Under the pieces are notes generated by a model. That model saw only the letters and a list, made by a program, of their open reading frames with translations. It did not search any database and was not told the origin of the DNA. Positions 8,906 to 17,474 of a stretch of DNA of 17,474 nt are shown here, one piece after another (the first letter of the stretch is position 1; each line of letters opens with the position of its first letter). Position numbers and translations under genes: made by a program. Source of the stretch: Haplosporangium gracile (Eukaryota > Mortierellomycota > Mortierellomycetes > Mortierellales > Mortierellaceae); the NCBI GenBank assembly GCA_015499985.1, contig JAAAUF010000872.1:1-17474 (forward strand). Reading direction: 5' to 3'.

Positions 8906-10315
8906 TATTTCGGACAAGGACATGTCCGTAGTCCAAGCGCCTACATGCCTCTTCTCCGAGGTCGGCAGCGGCAAGTATGTCCCCAGAGCAGGTAGGCTAT
9001 TTTTTGGCACGTATCTCATGGAGTATAAAAGCATAAGAAAAGGCAAGTTCTTGTTCAAAAGAACAAATGTATACACCTCGAGGCTATCACACTCCACCCA
9101 CTGTCAATATTTTATTTGCTTTGTTTGTTGATCTCGAGGAGAACGTCATCCAGTAAGTTCGCAATGGTCGCAACTGAGCACCACACGCTTCTCGTTACTG
9201 GCTCTTCAAACCTTTATCACTTCTGCCTACGATCTCAATAGCCCCTTCCACCCCGAGCAGCTGATCAGCGATCGAGAAGATGCTGCCAGCAATTATACTC
9301 GCGGCCACTATACTATTGGCAAAGAGTTGGTTGACCAAACGCTGGACAGAATTCGCAGACTAGCTGACAACTGTCATGGCGCCAAGGCTTCTTGGACTTT
9401 CACTCGTTCGACAGAGGTACCGGTTCTGGCTTCGGTGCTCTTATTCTCGAACGTCTTTCTGCTGACTATGGAAAGAAGTCTAAGCTTGAGTTTGCGGTCT
9501 ACCCTGCTCCCGAGATGGCCACCTCTGTTGTTGAGCCCTACAACTCCATCTTGACCACCCACACCACTTTGGAACACACCGACTGTGCCTTCATGGTCGA
9601 TAACGAGGCTATCTACGAGATCTGCCAGCGCAACTTGGATGTCTCTCGCCCCACATACACTCACTTGAACCGCATGATTGCCCAGGTCGTCTCGTCGATC
9701 ACCGCTTCGTTGCGCTTTGCCGGTTCGTTGAACGTCGACTTGAACGAGTTCCAGACCAACTTGGTTCCTTACCCTCGCATCCACTTCCCCTTGGTCACCT
9801 ACGCCCCCATTCTGTCGGCCAAGAAGGCTTACCACGAGCAGCTCTCCGTCAGCGAGATCACCACCGCCTGTTTCGACATCCAGAACTAGATGGTTAAGTA
9901 CGACATTCGCCGGGGCAAGTCCATAGCCTGCTGTCTCCTGTACCGCGGAGACGTGACAAGCAGGGGCACATTTGCAACAGTTTCATAGATCCGGACAAGG
10001 AGCACCCTCCAATTCTTAGATTGGTGCCTCGGCGACACCCGGGTCGGCATTAGCAGTGCACCTCCTACAGATGTTCCTGGCGGCGAGCTCACCCCAGTTA
10101 ACCGCTCTGTCAGCGCGTTGTCGAACACCACCGCCATTGGCCAGGTATGGTCTCGACTTAACGAAAAGTCTGACCTGCAGTTCTCCAAACGCCCATTTGT
10201 CCAGTTGTATGTCGACGAGGGTATGGAGGAAAGCGAGTTCGTTGAGGCCCGTGAAAATTTGGCTACTCTCGAAAATAAATATCAGGAGACTTATCATGAT
10301 ACCGATGAAGATTAA
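8906..10315 (+). pseudogene. Alpha-tubulin pseudogene, 5'-truncated, with a gene-converted core
   Basis: Remnants of exons 3 (8906-8991), 4 (about 9122-9173) and 5 (9242-10315) line up with the intact gene downstream; exons 1 and 2 are absent. Intron positions are kept, so this is a DNA-level duplicate, not a retrocopy. Damage: the exon 4 acceptor AG has become TT, its donor is lost, two codons of exon 4 are missing, TAA stands at 9154-9156, a 1-bp deletion before the GGGTGSG tubulin loop shifts frame (about 9369-9417), and in-frame stops lie at TAG 9887-9889 and TAG 9986-9988. The C-terminal part is still tubulin-like ([31 protein letters not shown]) but many conserved residues differ. Outside 9482-9886, nucleotide identity to the intact gene is about 70-80% by eye; inside it is complete. 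Confidence 0.93.
9482..9886 (+). repeat. 405-bp block identical to 12528-12932 (pseudogene copy)
   Basis: I compared the bases line by line with the intact tubulin gene: no mismatch and no indel at a constant offset of 3046. The flanking bases differ at both ends (T9481 versus C12527, T9887 versus C12933). It is a direct repeat, interpreted as the recipient of gene conversion. Confidence 0.93.
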
Positions 10316-11327
10316 TAGAGTTTGCCAGAAGAATGAAGCGCCATAGTCACTCATAGGATCGTCCATTCCTGTCATTTTCTTCATATATTTCCCGTGTGGG
10401 CCACATACCACGCGTTTTTTTTTCATATGTCTACATGTCTCCTCTTCCCTTTCACAATGATAACGTTGTACATGTACATGTACATTTGAAAAAACACTTT
10501 CAACGGGGCCATCAAGGAAAGGTGTTGGCTGATGTGTGTGATTTGGTGTTTATTCCTGTATACGTGTTTGTACGCTATCTTTGCTTGAGACATTGTCAAG
10601 TCTTGATGTTCTACTCGTTGTAGCAGATGGGAAAAGTAACAAACAAAAAGGATGAGTGGAAACGGACATAATCTGGCTTTACTCCCCTATAATTCCAGTA
10701 AGAGATGGGAGCCTGGTGGGCGAATTTTTCTAATAAAACAGTTGGAGGGGTCATGGGAGCACCCTACAAGACGGCAAACTGTAAATAAAACCAACAGCAA
10801 CCAAGAATGCAAGTTAAAGATAGGAGACATGAAAAAAAAAGAACGCGCAACGTAAGGGGTTGGGAGGGAGAGAGACGGAGGAAGGAGAGAGTAAGGAGGG
10901 AGGGGGATTGGAGAGGTGAGAAGAGGATGGCTGGATGGTGCAAGTAGCCAACAGACGCACACGGGAGAATGGGGGGTAGTAAGTAATAAACGAGTGGTGA
11001 AGGGGGAGGAGGCAGAGAAGCGGAATGGGACATGATAGATGGAGGGGATGGGATGGGACGGGAAGTGAAATGGCAGCCATGAAGCAGTTGTACCGTACTA
11101 TATGATTGGTTGGTTGATTTGGCTGGCCATATTTTTTTTTCTGATTTTTATTTTGGAGTCAAAAGCATGGGGGTGTATTTCTTTTCTTTCTTCTTTTTTC
11201 TCTTCTACTTTATCGGCCCCCACCCCAGTCTCCCTAAAACAAGACTCCTCAAGACCGGCTCTTCTTCTTTTCCTTTTCTTCCCCCTCACCCTAACAACAA
11301 CAACAACCTTTTTCACTCGAAATCACC
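10316..11327. promoter_or_regulatory. Intergenic region and promoter/leader of the intact alpha-tubulin gene
   Basis: About 1 kb. A palindrome of three TGTACA units lies at 10467-10484. The + strand is purine-rich from about 10850 to 11080 and switches to strongly pyrimidine-rich from about 11110 to 11290. The leader ends with a CAA repeat (11294-11308) and the context AATCACCATG. Short frames here are low-complexity and I do not support any as a gene. Confidence 0.5.
10467..10484. repeat. 18-bp perfect palindrome, (TGTACA)x3
   Basis: Three TGTACA units form an 18-base sequence equal to its own reverse complement, 152 bp after the pseudogene's last codon. It could form a small hairpin or be a protein site; no partner is known. 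Confidence 0.85.
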
Positions 11328-13382
11328 ATGCGCGAAGTCATCTCTCTCCACGTCGGACAGGTATGTCTCCTTCTGATGGACCCCATGCAACCCATGCAAC
11401 TCATGTAACCCATGCAGCTCATGCACTCGCGACAACAACAACAACGAAAAACACATCCCAGTGGATTATCTTTGTGATGGCAGTACTCCTACTTGTCCTT
11501 CTCTCCCACGAGTAACTCACCACGTTTCTTTCTCTTCTCTACATCGACTTTCATAGGCCGGTGTCCAGATTGGTAACGCCTGCTGGGAGCTCTACTGCTT
11601 GGAGCACGGTCTTGCTCCTGATGGCACCTTGTAAGAACACAAGCTCATGAAGCAAAAACCCTCCTCCTTTCACAGAACAATACGCTGAATAGCTTGTTGG
11701 TTCAATAGCGACTTTTGTTTAGCTTGAAAATAGTAGGACTGGCACTGACACGATTTGGATTGTTTAATATGTATGCACTTAGGACCCCTACTGACGAGAA
11801 GATGAACGAGCTCTCGTCGCCTAGCACCTTCTTCTCCGAGACTGGCGCTGGCAAGCATGTTCCCAGAGCTAGTAAGTCGCTTTCCCTTCTTTCTTTCTCG
11901 CTGTCTTCCCTCTCATCGTCTTTCTTTTTCTTGACCCGTCACATTCTTTGGATAAGACCCTCGGAACGGGACTGCACTCAGAAAAAGAGAGAGAGACAAA
12001 CGCGTGTCGCCCCTGAAATTTTCTTTGTTATTGTTGCCCTATGGACTCACCCAGAGCATGTCTTCTTTTTTCTTCTTCCTCTTTTAATTGCACATAGTCT
12101 TTGTCGACCTCGAGGAGAGCGTCATCCAGGAAGTCCGCAACGGTTCCTACCGCAAGTAAGTGGTCGGCTCAAATAATCTTTCACCTTGAGATCCTTCGCT
12201 TACAGTGCCTTAACTTCTCTCACCTCGCTCGCACGCATTCTGTCGTTCTTTGCTAATAACTAACCTGTTCATATAAAACTTACTAGCCTCTTTCACCCCG
12301 AGCAGATGATCTGCGGCAAGGAGGATGCCGCCAATAACTACGCTCGTGGTCACTACACCATCGGCAAGGAGCTCGTTGACAAGGTTCTGGACAAGGTTCG
12401 CAAGCTGGCCGACAACTGCTCCGGTCTTCAGGGCTTCTTTGTCTTCCACTCGTTTGGTGGTGGTACCGGTTCTGGTTTCGGTGCCTTGCTCCTCGAACGC
12501 CTCTCTGCTGACTATGGAAAGAAGTCCAAGCTTGAGTTTGCGGTCTACCCTGCTCCCGAGATGGCCACCTCTGTTGTTGAGCCCTACAACTCCATCTTGA
12601 CCACCCACACCACTTTGGAACACACCGACTGTGCCTTCATGGTCGATAACGAGGCTATCTACGAGATCTGCCAGCGCAACTTGGATGTCTCTCGCCCCAC
12701 ATACACTCACTTGAACCGCATGATTGCCCAGGTCGTCTCGTCGATCACCGCTTCGTTGCGCTTTGCCGGTTCGTTGAACGTCGACTTGAACGAGTTCCAG
12801 ACCAACTTGGTTCCTTACCCTCGCATCCACTTCCCCTTGGTCACCTACGCCCCCATTCTGTCGGCCAAGAAGGCTTACCACGAGCAGCTCTCCGTCAGCG
12901 AGATCACCACCGCCTGTTTCGACATCCAGAACCAGATGGTCAAGTGTGACCCTCGCCAGGGCAAGTACATGGCTTGCTGTCTCTTGTACCGCGGAGATGT
13001 CATCGCCAAGGATGTCAGCAGCACAATTGCCACCCTCAAGACCAAGAAGACCATCCAGTTCGTCGACTGGTGTCCCACCGGTTTCAAGGTCGGTATTAAC
13101 AGCGCACCCCCTACCGTTATTCCCGGCGGTGAGGTCGCCAAGGTCCACCGTGCCGTCTGCATGCTGTCGAACACCACCGCCATTGGTGAGGCGTGGTCTC
13201 GTCTTGACCACAAGTTCGACCTCATGTACGCCAAGCGCGCTTTCGTCCACTGGTATGTCGGCGAGGGTATGGAGGAAGGCGAGTTCTCTGAGGCTCGTGA
13301 GGATTTGGCCGCTCTCGAGAAGGATTACGAGGAGGTTGCTACTGACAGCCATGCTGAAGAGGTTGAGATCGACGAGTACTAA
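11328..13382 (+). CDS. Alpha-tubulin
   Basis: Alpha-tubulin pairs with beta-tubulin to form the GTP-bound building block of microtubules. Exons 11328-11360, 11557-11630, 11783-11871, 12098-12155 and 12287-13382 give 1350 nt and 449 aa, the usual family size. All four GT-AG junctions keep frame and restore family sequence. Visible marks: [13 protein letters not shown] at the N-terminus, [14 protein letters not shown], the GTP-binding loop [20 protein letters not shown] carrying the alpha-specific catalytic Glu (E254 in standard numbering) that drives GTP hydrolysis on beta, [21 protein letters not shown] and an acidic C-terminus ending in Glu-Tyr. The acetylation loop has Asp at position 40 and Lys at 42. 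Some usually invariant spots differ (for example CFDIQNQ where most have CFEPANQ), suggesting a divergent isotype. It lies 1 kb downstream of its pseudogene and is convergent with QCR7. Confidence 0.97.
11383..11427 (+). repeat. 9-bp tandem repeat, five copies, in tubulin intron 1
   Basis: Five consecutive 9-mers follow the pattern YCATGYARY: the first two are exact (CCATGCAAC) and the next three carry one to three changes. They lie 22 bp after the donor of intron 1. Likely a minisatellite; no function is shown. Confidence 0.88.
12528..12932 (+). repeat. 405-bp block identical to 9482-9886 (intact gene copy)
   Basis: This is the donor-side copy of the direct repeat, wholly inside exon 5 of the intact alpha-tubulin gene and in full agreement with tubulin sequence. 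Confidence 0.93.
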
Positions 13383-13735
13383 ACTCTGGGAAATGAGCAG
13401 CACACACACAGGATGCACCCTTTTCTCCGCCCCCTTTCCCTTCACCGTTGGACACAATCCATACCTCCCTTACTCATTAAGGGAACCATCCATGCGTTTT
13501 TACAAAGAAAACAAATCAGGTTTTCCGGTGTGCTCTTGCAATTTACACGCCGTCCATACCACTTATTGCAGATTCAATTAGCGATTCCAAGGAAACCACT
13601 TTGAAAAAAAGAAAAAGCTTTTGCTGAAAAAACTTGGGAACTGAGATGTCATGATGCAAAAATTGTGGTGTGTTGACTGGCGATATCATTATTGTTAATA
13701 TTCTACATGCATTCCTGCTCCCGATGCTTCTGCTT
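13383..13735. other. Convergent spacer between alpha-tubulin and QCR7
   Basis: About 350 bp holding the two 3' UTRs. Short A runs lie at about 13602-13617. No gene or repeat of note is seen. Confidence 0.5.
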
Positions 13736-14790
13736 TTACCTGGAGTATGATTTGATGTTCTATCAACATCCAGATAAGCAAAGAGTTAAAGACGAGATGA
13801 ATGTTAGTTGGCCCGTCATTTGAAGCGTTCCTGGCTATCCAGTTTCTTCCTCCTCTCATCACGCCACCACCACCACCAACAACAACAACAACAGAAAAAG
13901 AAAGAATAAAAAAATCACGATCAGACGTCAAAAAAAACAGATAACAGAAAACGTACGTTAAAGTCCTCCTTCTCGGCAAACTCAGCAGCGACCTCGTCGA
14001 TGATGGGGGTGAGGTAGCGGATATCATCCTCGGGTTTGAGGGTGGACTCCTTTGTGGCGATGGTGTGGGAGAGCGAGTACTGGAAGGCGACCTTCATGCG
14101 GTAGACGCGCTCGTAGCCCTCGTTGTCGGGAAGGCGGTTGATGGCCTCATGGATAATATCGGTCTCTTCGTAGAGGACGTCGTCGTAGCGGAGACCTACA
14201 TGTTTTTTGATGAAGCATATAGGGAGGGAGTGTAAGGCGGTATGTTGTAGGTTTGACGAAGGAGAGTTCAATTGCTTTGCTTGCTACCGTGCTGGGGGGA
14301 AAGGTTGTAAATATCGTAGCAGAGCGTGTCTAATTCAGTCGGTTTCCTTTGTTAGATTTCGTATTTCAATTTGGACGAAATATGTATGCACGACTAGTTT
14401 TTTTTTTTTTTTTTCCACTTAACCCCGGCGGCCATGTCCAAGCTCTATTTTTTCCTCCTGTCTGTGAAACGATTCGCCTCCAGAAAAGCGCGCGCCTTAT
14501 CTCATGTCCGAAAAGAGGCCATCGGCGCCAAAGGTGTATAGGCCGTTGAGGTTCGTAATGCAGTGTTGATGTCACCCATTGAAAAAGGTGTTGTTGAGAA
14601 AGCTGTAGAAGTCGGAGGTTTCTTTGGAAAAGGACCCGGAAGGAAAGAGGTAGGAAAGGCAAAGGAAGAGGAAGAACGTACCGAGCTTGCGGTATCCGGC
14701 AGCGTTGATAAAGGCGTTGGCGACGGGCTGGAGGACGCCCGAGAGGAACTTTGATGCCTTGACCTGGTTGACGAGGGTGATACCAGACAT
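13736..14790 (-). CDS. QCR7: Cytochrome b-c1 complex subunit 7 (ubiquinol-cytochrome c reductase, 14 kDa)
   Basis: This small matrix-side subunit of respiratory complex III contacts cytochrome b and is needed for assembly. Exons in transcription order: 14790-14682, 14195-13957 and 13759-13736; 372 nt, 123 aa (yeast Qcr7 has 127). Exon 1 gives MSGITLVNQ and PVANAFINAAGYRKLG; it joins in phase 1 to LRYDDVLYEE, then NRLPDNEGYERVYRMKVAFQ, all typical of the family. Reading straight through the GTACGT donor at 13956 would add an atypical hydrophobic tail, whereas splicing to the AG at 13760-13761 gives a family-like end EKEDFNNIKSYSR. There is no cleavable presequence, as usual for this subunit. 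It is divergent from PSMA6. The terminal exon is my inference; the other two are firm. Confidence 0.93.
14398..14414 (+). repeat. Poly-T tract in QCR7 intron 1
   Basis: Seventeen T on the + strand inside the 486-bp QCR7 intron 1 (14196-14681), the longest intron in the window. The rest of this intron has no supported coding frame. Confidence 0.85.
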
Positions 14791-15220
14791 CGCGAATGTG
14801 ATATGTGTGAGTGTGAGAGAAGGGGAGTGAGCAACTTAGCCTTCGAAGCTTGGGCGTTTCGCTGGTATGCTAGGAACGAGTGAGCACGTGATATGAAGGC
14901 GCGATGTTTGCGTCACTGTAGACGGAGAGAGTCGCGTCTGCTGAGGACGATTGAATCGACACGCAACGCACGCACGCGTCCCTCGCACACGAACAAGGCA
15001 CAGGGGCAGATACTGAATGAAAGTAGGACTGGCAACCAGAGACTTGCTGCCTTCGAGACGAGACGAGGTTCAAAAAAGTAAAAAAGTACTCCCTTTTCTT
15101 CACTGGCCAAACATTCCCTTTATCCTTCGAACCCAAGCAACAACCGACGACTGACACTACCAAACGCACACACTCAACACCCACAACCACATCGAACAAG
15201 CAGGAAGACATTAAGCCATT
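14791..15220. promoter_or_regulatory. Bidirectional promoter region between QCR7 and PSMA6
   Basis: The divergent start codons are 430 bp apart. A CACGTG E-box at 14885-14890, followed by AT, reads ATCACGTG on the - strand, the form preferred by Cbf1-type bHLH factors. The PSMA6 side is CA-rich near 15160-15200. I looked for the yeast proteasome element GGTGGCAAA and did not find it. Confidence 0.5.
14885..14890. promoter_or_regulatory. CACGTG E-box
   Basis: A perfect 6-bp palindrome 95 bp upstream of the QCR7 start. bHLH factors such as yeast Cbf1 bind RTCACGTG, which the - strand matches here. It is short enough to arise by chance. Confidence 0.35.
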
Positions 15221-16608
15221 ATGAGTCGAGGAGCAGGTTACGATCGCCACATCACCGTCTTTTCGCCCGAGGGACGTCTCTACCAAGTCGGTACGTTTTT
15301 CCATTACCCTCTCTTTCTCTTCGAGTTCGACATATGGTCTCCATGCGAATGCATTGCAGCAGCTACCGCCCTTCAAGGACGCCCAAAAATACGAAAGGAA
15401 AGCCGTCGCGTCGTGTTTGTATCGTATTGAATTGTACGTTCGTATCTAACTCGCGTTTCCTTTCTCTTTTTTTTTCGATGGTGGACAATGGCGTATATCT
15501 AGAATATGCCTTCAAAGCTATTTCAAACTCGGGAATCACCTCTATCGGTGTCCGCGGAAAGGACTCTTGCGTTATCGTCACCCAGCACAAAGTCCCTGTA
15601 AGCTACAACAACGAAACTACTCTTCCGCTCACTCCTGAAATCATCACACACTCAACAAGAAAAACGCGCTCCAAAGTCCTACTTTGAGACTGTTCAACCT
15701 GCAAACTGACACTAAAAACCCTTCTACCATTGCAACTATTCCTCCTTACAAAACATGACGAAAACAGGACAAATTGTTGGACGCGTCGACGATCAAGCAC
15801 ATTTACCCATTGACGCCCAAGATTGGTTGTGTGATGACAGGATTGGTACCCGACGCCCGATCGGCCGTGAGCAGGGCACAGCGGGAGGCGGCCGAGTTCC
15901 GGTACAAGTTTGGATACGAGATTCCTCCAGATATGCTTGCCAAGCGTATGGCCAATATTAATCAGGTCTACACCCAGCATGCCGCCATGCGTCCCCTTGG
16001 TGTTTGTAAGTCCTTTTTTTCTCTCTCTTTTGTTTTCACGTCGCTGTCTTGAATGAAGGTGATATGGTCAAAGGCTGGAATTTGATGAACTATGACAATT
16101 AATTCTTTCATTCTGTCGAAAACAAAATTATAGCTATGATTCTGATTGGATTGGATGATGAGCGTGGACCTCAATTGTTCAAGATTGACCCTGCAGGATA
16201 CTTTGTTGGATTCAAGGCCACCTCTGCTGGCGCCAAGCAAACAGAGAGCTTGAACCATCTGGAAAAGAAGCTGAAGAAGGAGAAGGAGTTGAACGAGGAG
16301 GAGGCCATCGAGGTAAACGACAAGCGATTTTATTTTTAATTTTTTTTTTTGATTTTGACGATTTTATTTTCTTTTGGATTGAGCTAAGCTTTTAAAGTCT
16401 CAAGAGGCGTATCTGAAGGACCAAATCTGATCAATTTTTCTGCATGACAATATAGCTCGCGATTACAACATTGTCGACGGTGCTGTCGCTGGATTTCAAG
16501 GCAACCGAAATTGAGGTCGGAGTGGTCTCGGTCAGGGACCCCAAATTCCGTACCTTGGACGTGACCGAGATTGAAGATCATTTGCAGAGAATCGTCGAGA
16601 AGGATTAA
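15221..16608 (+). CDS. SCL1: 20S proteasome subunit alpha-1 (alpha type-6)
   Basis: One of seven alpha subunits of the outer ring that gates substrate entry to the 20S core. Exons 15221-15290, 15503-15597, 15768-16005, 16134-16312 and 16456-16608 give 735 nt and 244 aa (human PSMA6 has 246). The N-terminal alpha-subunit signature [20 protein letters not shown] is split by intron 1. [70 protein letters not shown] and IEVGVVSV match the PSMA6/Scl1 orthologue group rather than the other six alphas. A Lys-rich then acidic linker ([14 protein letters not shown]) follows. Alpha subunits lack the catalytic N-terminal Thr, consistent with this sequence. It is divergent from QCR7 and convergent with the methylesterase gene. 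Confidence 0.97.
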
Positions 16609-16977
16609 ACAAACGGATGTTCACAACACCAGCAAAAGAGGAAGAAAGTTAGGAGCAACTAGCATTCAACAGAGTTTTCAGTTGACTTGTCTTTTTTTTC
16701 GCGATTGGACGGCTACCTATGTGGATGTAAGGGAGAGAGAACGACAACAAGATCTTACACATTGCACAACAAACTCTCAAACAAAAATAAACATCAATTA
16801 TTTCTCAATGCATTTGTGAATAGCGTGGCTGTATTTTGTGAGTAAAAAGAAAACGAACTAGTTACTTTGCTGTTGTTGCTTCAGAATGGTGTATGACGGT
16901 ATGTTAGACAATCATACACCTCGCTCTCCAACCGCTCTCCAAGGATCCAACCCAACGAAAGAAAGTAAATAACGATG
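16609..16977. other. Convergent spacer between PSMA6 and the methylesterase gene
   Basis: About 370 bp with the two 3' UTRs. It includes an AATAAA at 16786-16791, and no gene is seen. Confidence 0.5.
16786..16791 (+). terminator. Possible poly(A) signal of PSMA6
   Basis: AATAAA lies 178 bp after the PSMA6 stop codon in A-rich sequence. Position and strand fit a cleavage/polyadenylation signal; not proven. Confidence 0.4.
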
Positions 16978-17458
16978 TTAGAGTTGGGGGAGGGGTTTAA
17001 AGCAGATCCCATGGCGCTGCCAACACTGGAGCAACGCATTCGTCACCGCCTCCGGATCATCCTCCTGGACCGCATGTCCCACCAGCTCCAATTTCAAAAA
17101 CTCGAACCTCCCCTCCAAATAGGCAGAACTCAAATTCTTGTCGAGTTTTGAATGCTCTGCATAGATTAGCATCTTGGGGATGTTGTAGGTGTTGGTGTTC
17201 TTATTGGCGAAGGAGGAGAGGAATTTGTAGGTTTGGTTTTGAAACCAGGAGACCCAATGTTGCTCAGAGGCAAGGAGGTCTGTTCGCCAGGTGAAGCCGC
17301 CCATTGTTGGGGGTGTAAAGATGGGGTCGGTAGGGTTATGGGGGTTGGGATGGGTAGGAGCGGTGGAGGCGGGGACGATTGCGGTGGGGTTGTAGACGAT
17401 CATTCCTGGGAAGGAAACGCGTGCGGAGAGGACGTTGCGGACAGTGCGTGACTCGACT
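16978..17458 (-). CDS. PPE1: Protein phosphatase methylesterase 1, C-terminal exon (gene continues past the right edge)
   Basis: PME-1 is an alpha/beta hydrolase that removes the C-terminal methyl ester of the PP2A catalytic subunit and inactivates the phosphatase. The visible part reads VRNVLSARVS, then a Pro/Thr-rich insert, FTWRTDLLASEQHWVSWF, IPKMLIYAEHSKLDKNL and LVGHAVQEDDPEAV, which follow the PME-1 C-terminal half; His in GHAV is the expected catalytic histidine. It ends at TAA 16980-16978. The frame is open upstream to about 17458, where a TAG precedes the conserved segment and probably marks the splice acceptor, although it is preceded by A rather than a pyrimidine run. The nucleophile Ser region lies outside the window. 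The family call rests on motif order by eye. Confidence 0.85.
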
Positions 17459-17474
17459 CTATTTTTTTTTTTTT

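Noticed and set aside
8906..10315. The second tubulin as a processed (retro) pseudogene
   Set aside because: Intron positions are kept between exons 3, 4 and 5, so it arose by DNA duplication.
12210..13457. A 415-codon open frame antisense to the alpha-tubulin gene (and its counterpart at 9374-9835)
   Set aside because: It mirrors the tubulin exon in a frame left open by its strong C/G third-position bias. It matches no known family and crosses the tubulin intron and 3' UTR.
1..17474. Transposon, CRISPR, viral or biosynthetic-cluster content
   Set aside because: No transposase, integrase, terminal inverted repeat, spaced repeat array or secondary-metabolism gene was seen. The window is filled with ordinary housekeeping genes.

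Overview
The window looks like nuclear DNA of an early-diverging (Mucoromycota/Mortierellomycota-type) filamentous fungus. It holds compact, intron-rich housekeeping genes. Introns run from about 67 to 486 bp with GT-AG ends, and the branch points that are visible read CTAAC. Third codon positions favour C/G, and intergenic spaces run from about 350 to 1160 bp. The organism call is an inference from gene structure and protein resemblance. All exon models were spliced by eye; they keep frame across every junction and restore conserved family sequence.

Layout from left to right: (1) 3-210, + strand, the C-terminal end of an unidentified gene. (2) 582-2976, - strand, a seipin (lipid-droplet biogenesis, ER membrane) with a 15-nt first exon, a GC-AG intron and a tail of about 320 residues rich in acidic residues, Ser, Gln and Pro. 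(3) 4135-6820, - strand, V-type H+-ATPase subunit B (VMA2), eight exons, 517 aa. (4) 7459-8485, + strand, an ACOT13-like hotdog-fold acyl-CoA thioesterase, six exons, 153 aa, divergent from VMA2. (5) 8906-10315, + strand, a decayed, 5'-truncated alpha-tubulin pseudogene. (6) 11328-13382, + strand, an intact alpha-tubulin gene, five exons, 449 aa. (7) 13736-14790, - strand, cytochrome bc1 subunit 7 (QCR7), three exons, 123 aa. (8) 15221-16608, + strand, 20S proteasome subunit alpha-1 (PSMA6/SCL1), five exons, 244 aa. (9) 16978 to about 17458, - strand, the C-terminal exon of protein phosphatase methylesterase 1 (PPE1/PME-1), running off the right edge.

The genes do not form a pathway. They are ordinary eukaryotic housekeeping neighbours: organelle acidification, lipid storage, cytoskeleton, respiration, proteolysis and PP2A regulation. 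I see no mobile element, RNA gene or novel multi-gene system. The most striking signal is a block of 405 identical bases shared by the tubulin pseudogene and the intact gene 3046 bp away, inside otherwise clearly diverged sequence. This looks like a recent gene-conversion tract. Other points of interest are the GC-AG splice site and micro-exon in seipin, a hidden 24-bp terminal exon in QCR7, a 9-bp tandem repeat in tubulin intron 1 and a perfect TGACGTCA palindrome in the VMA2/thioesterase divergent promoter.
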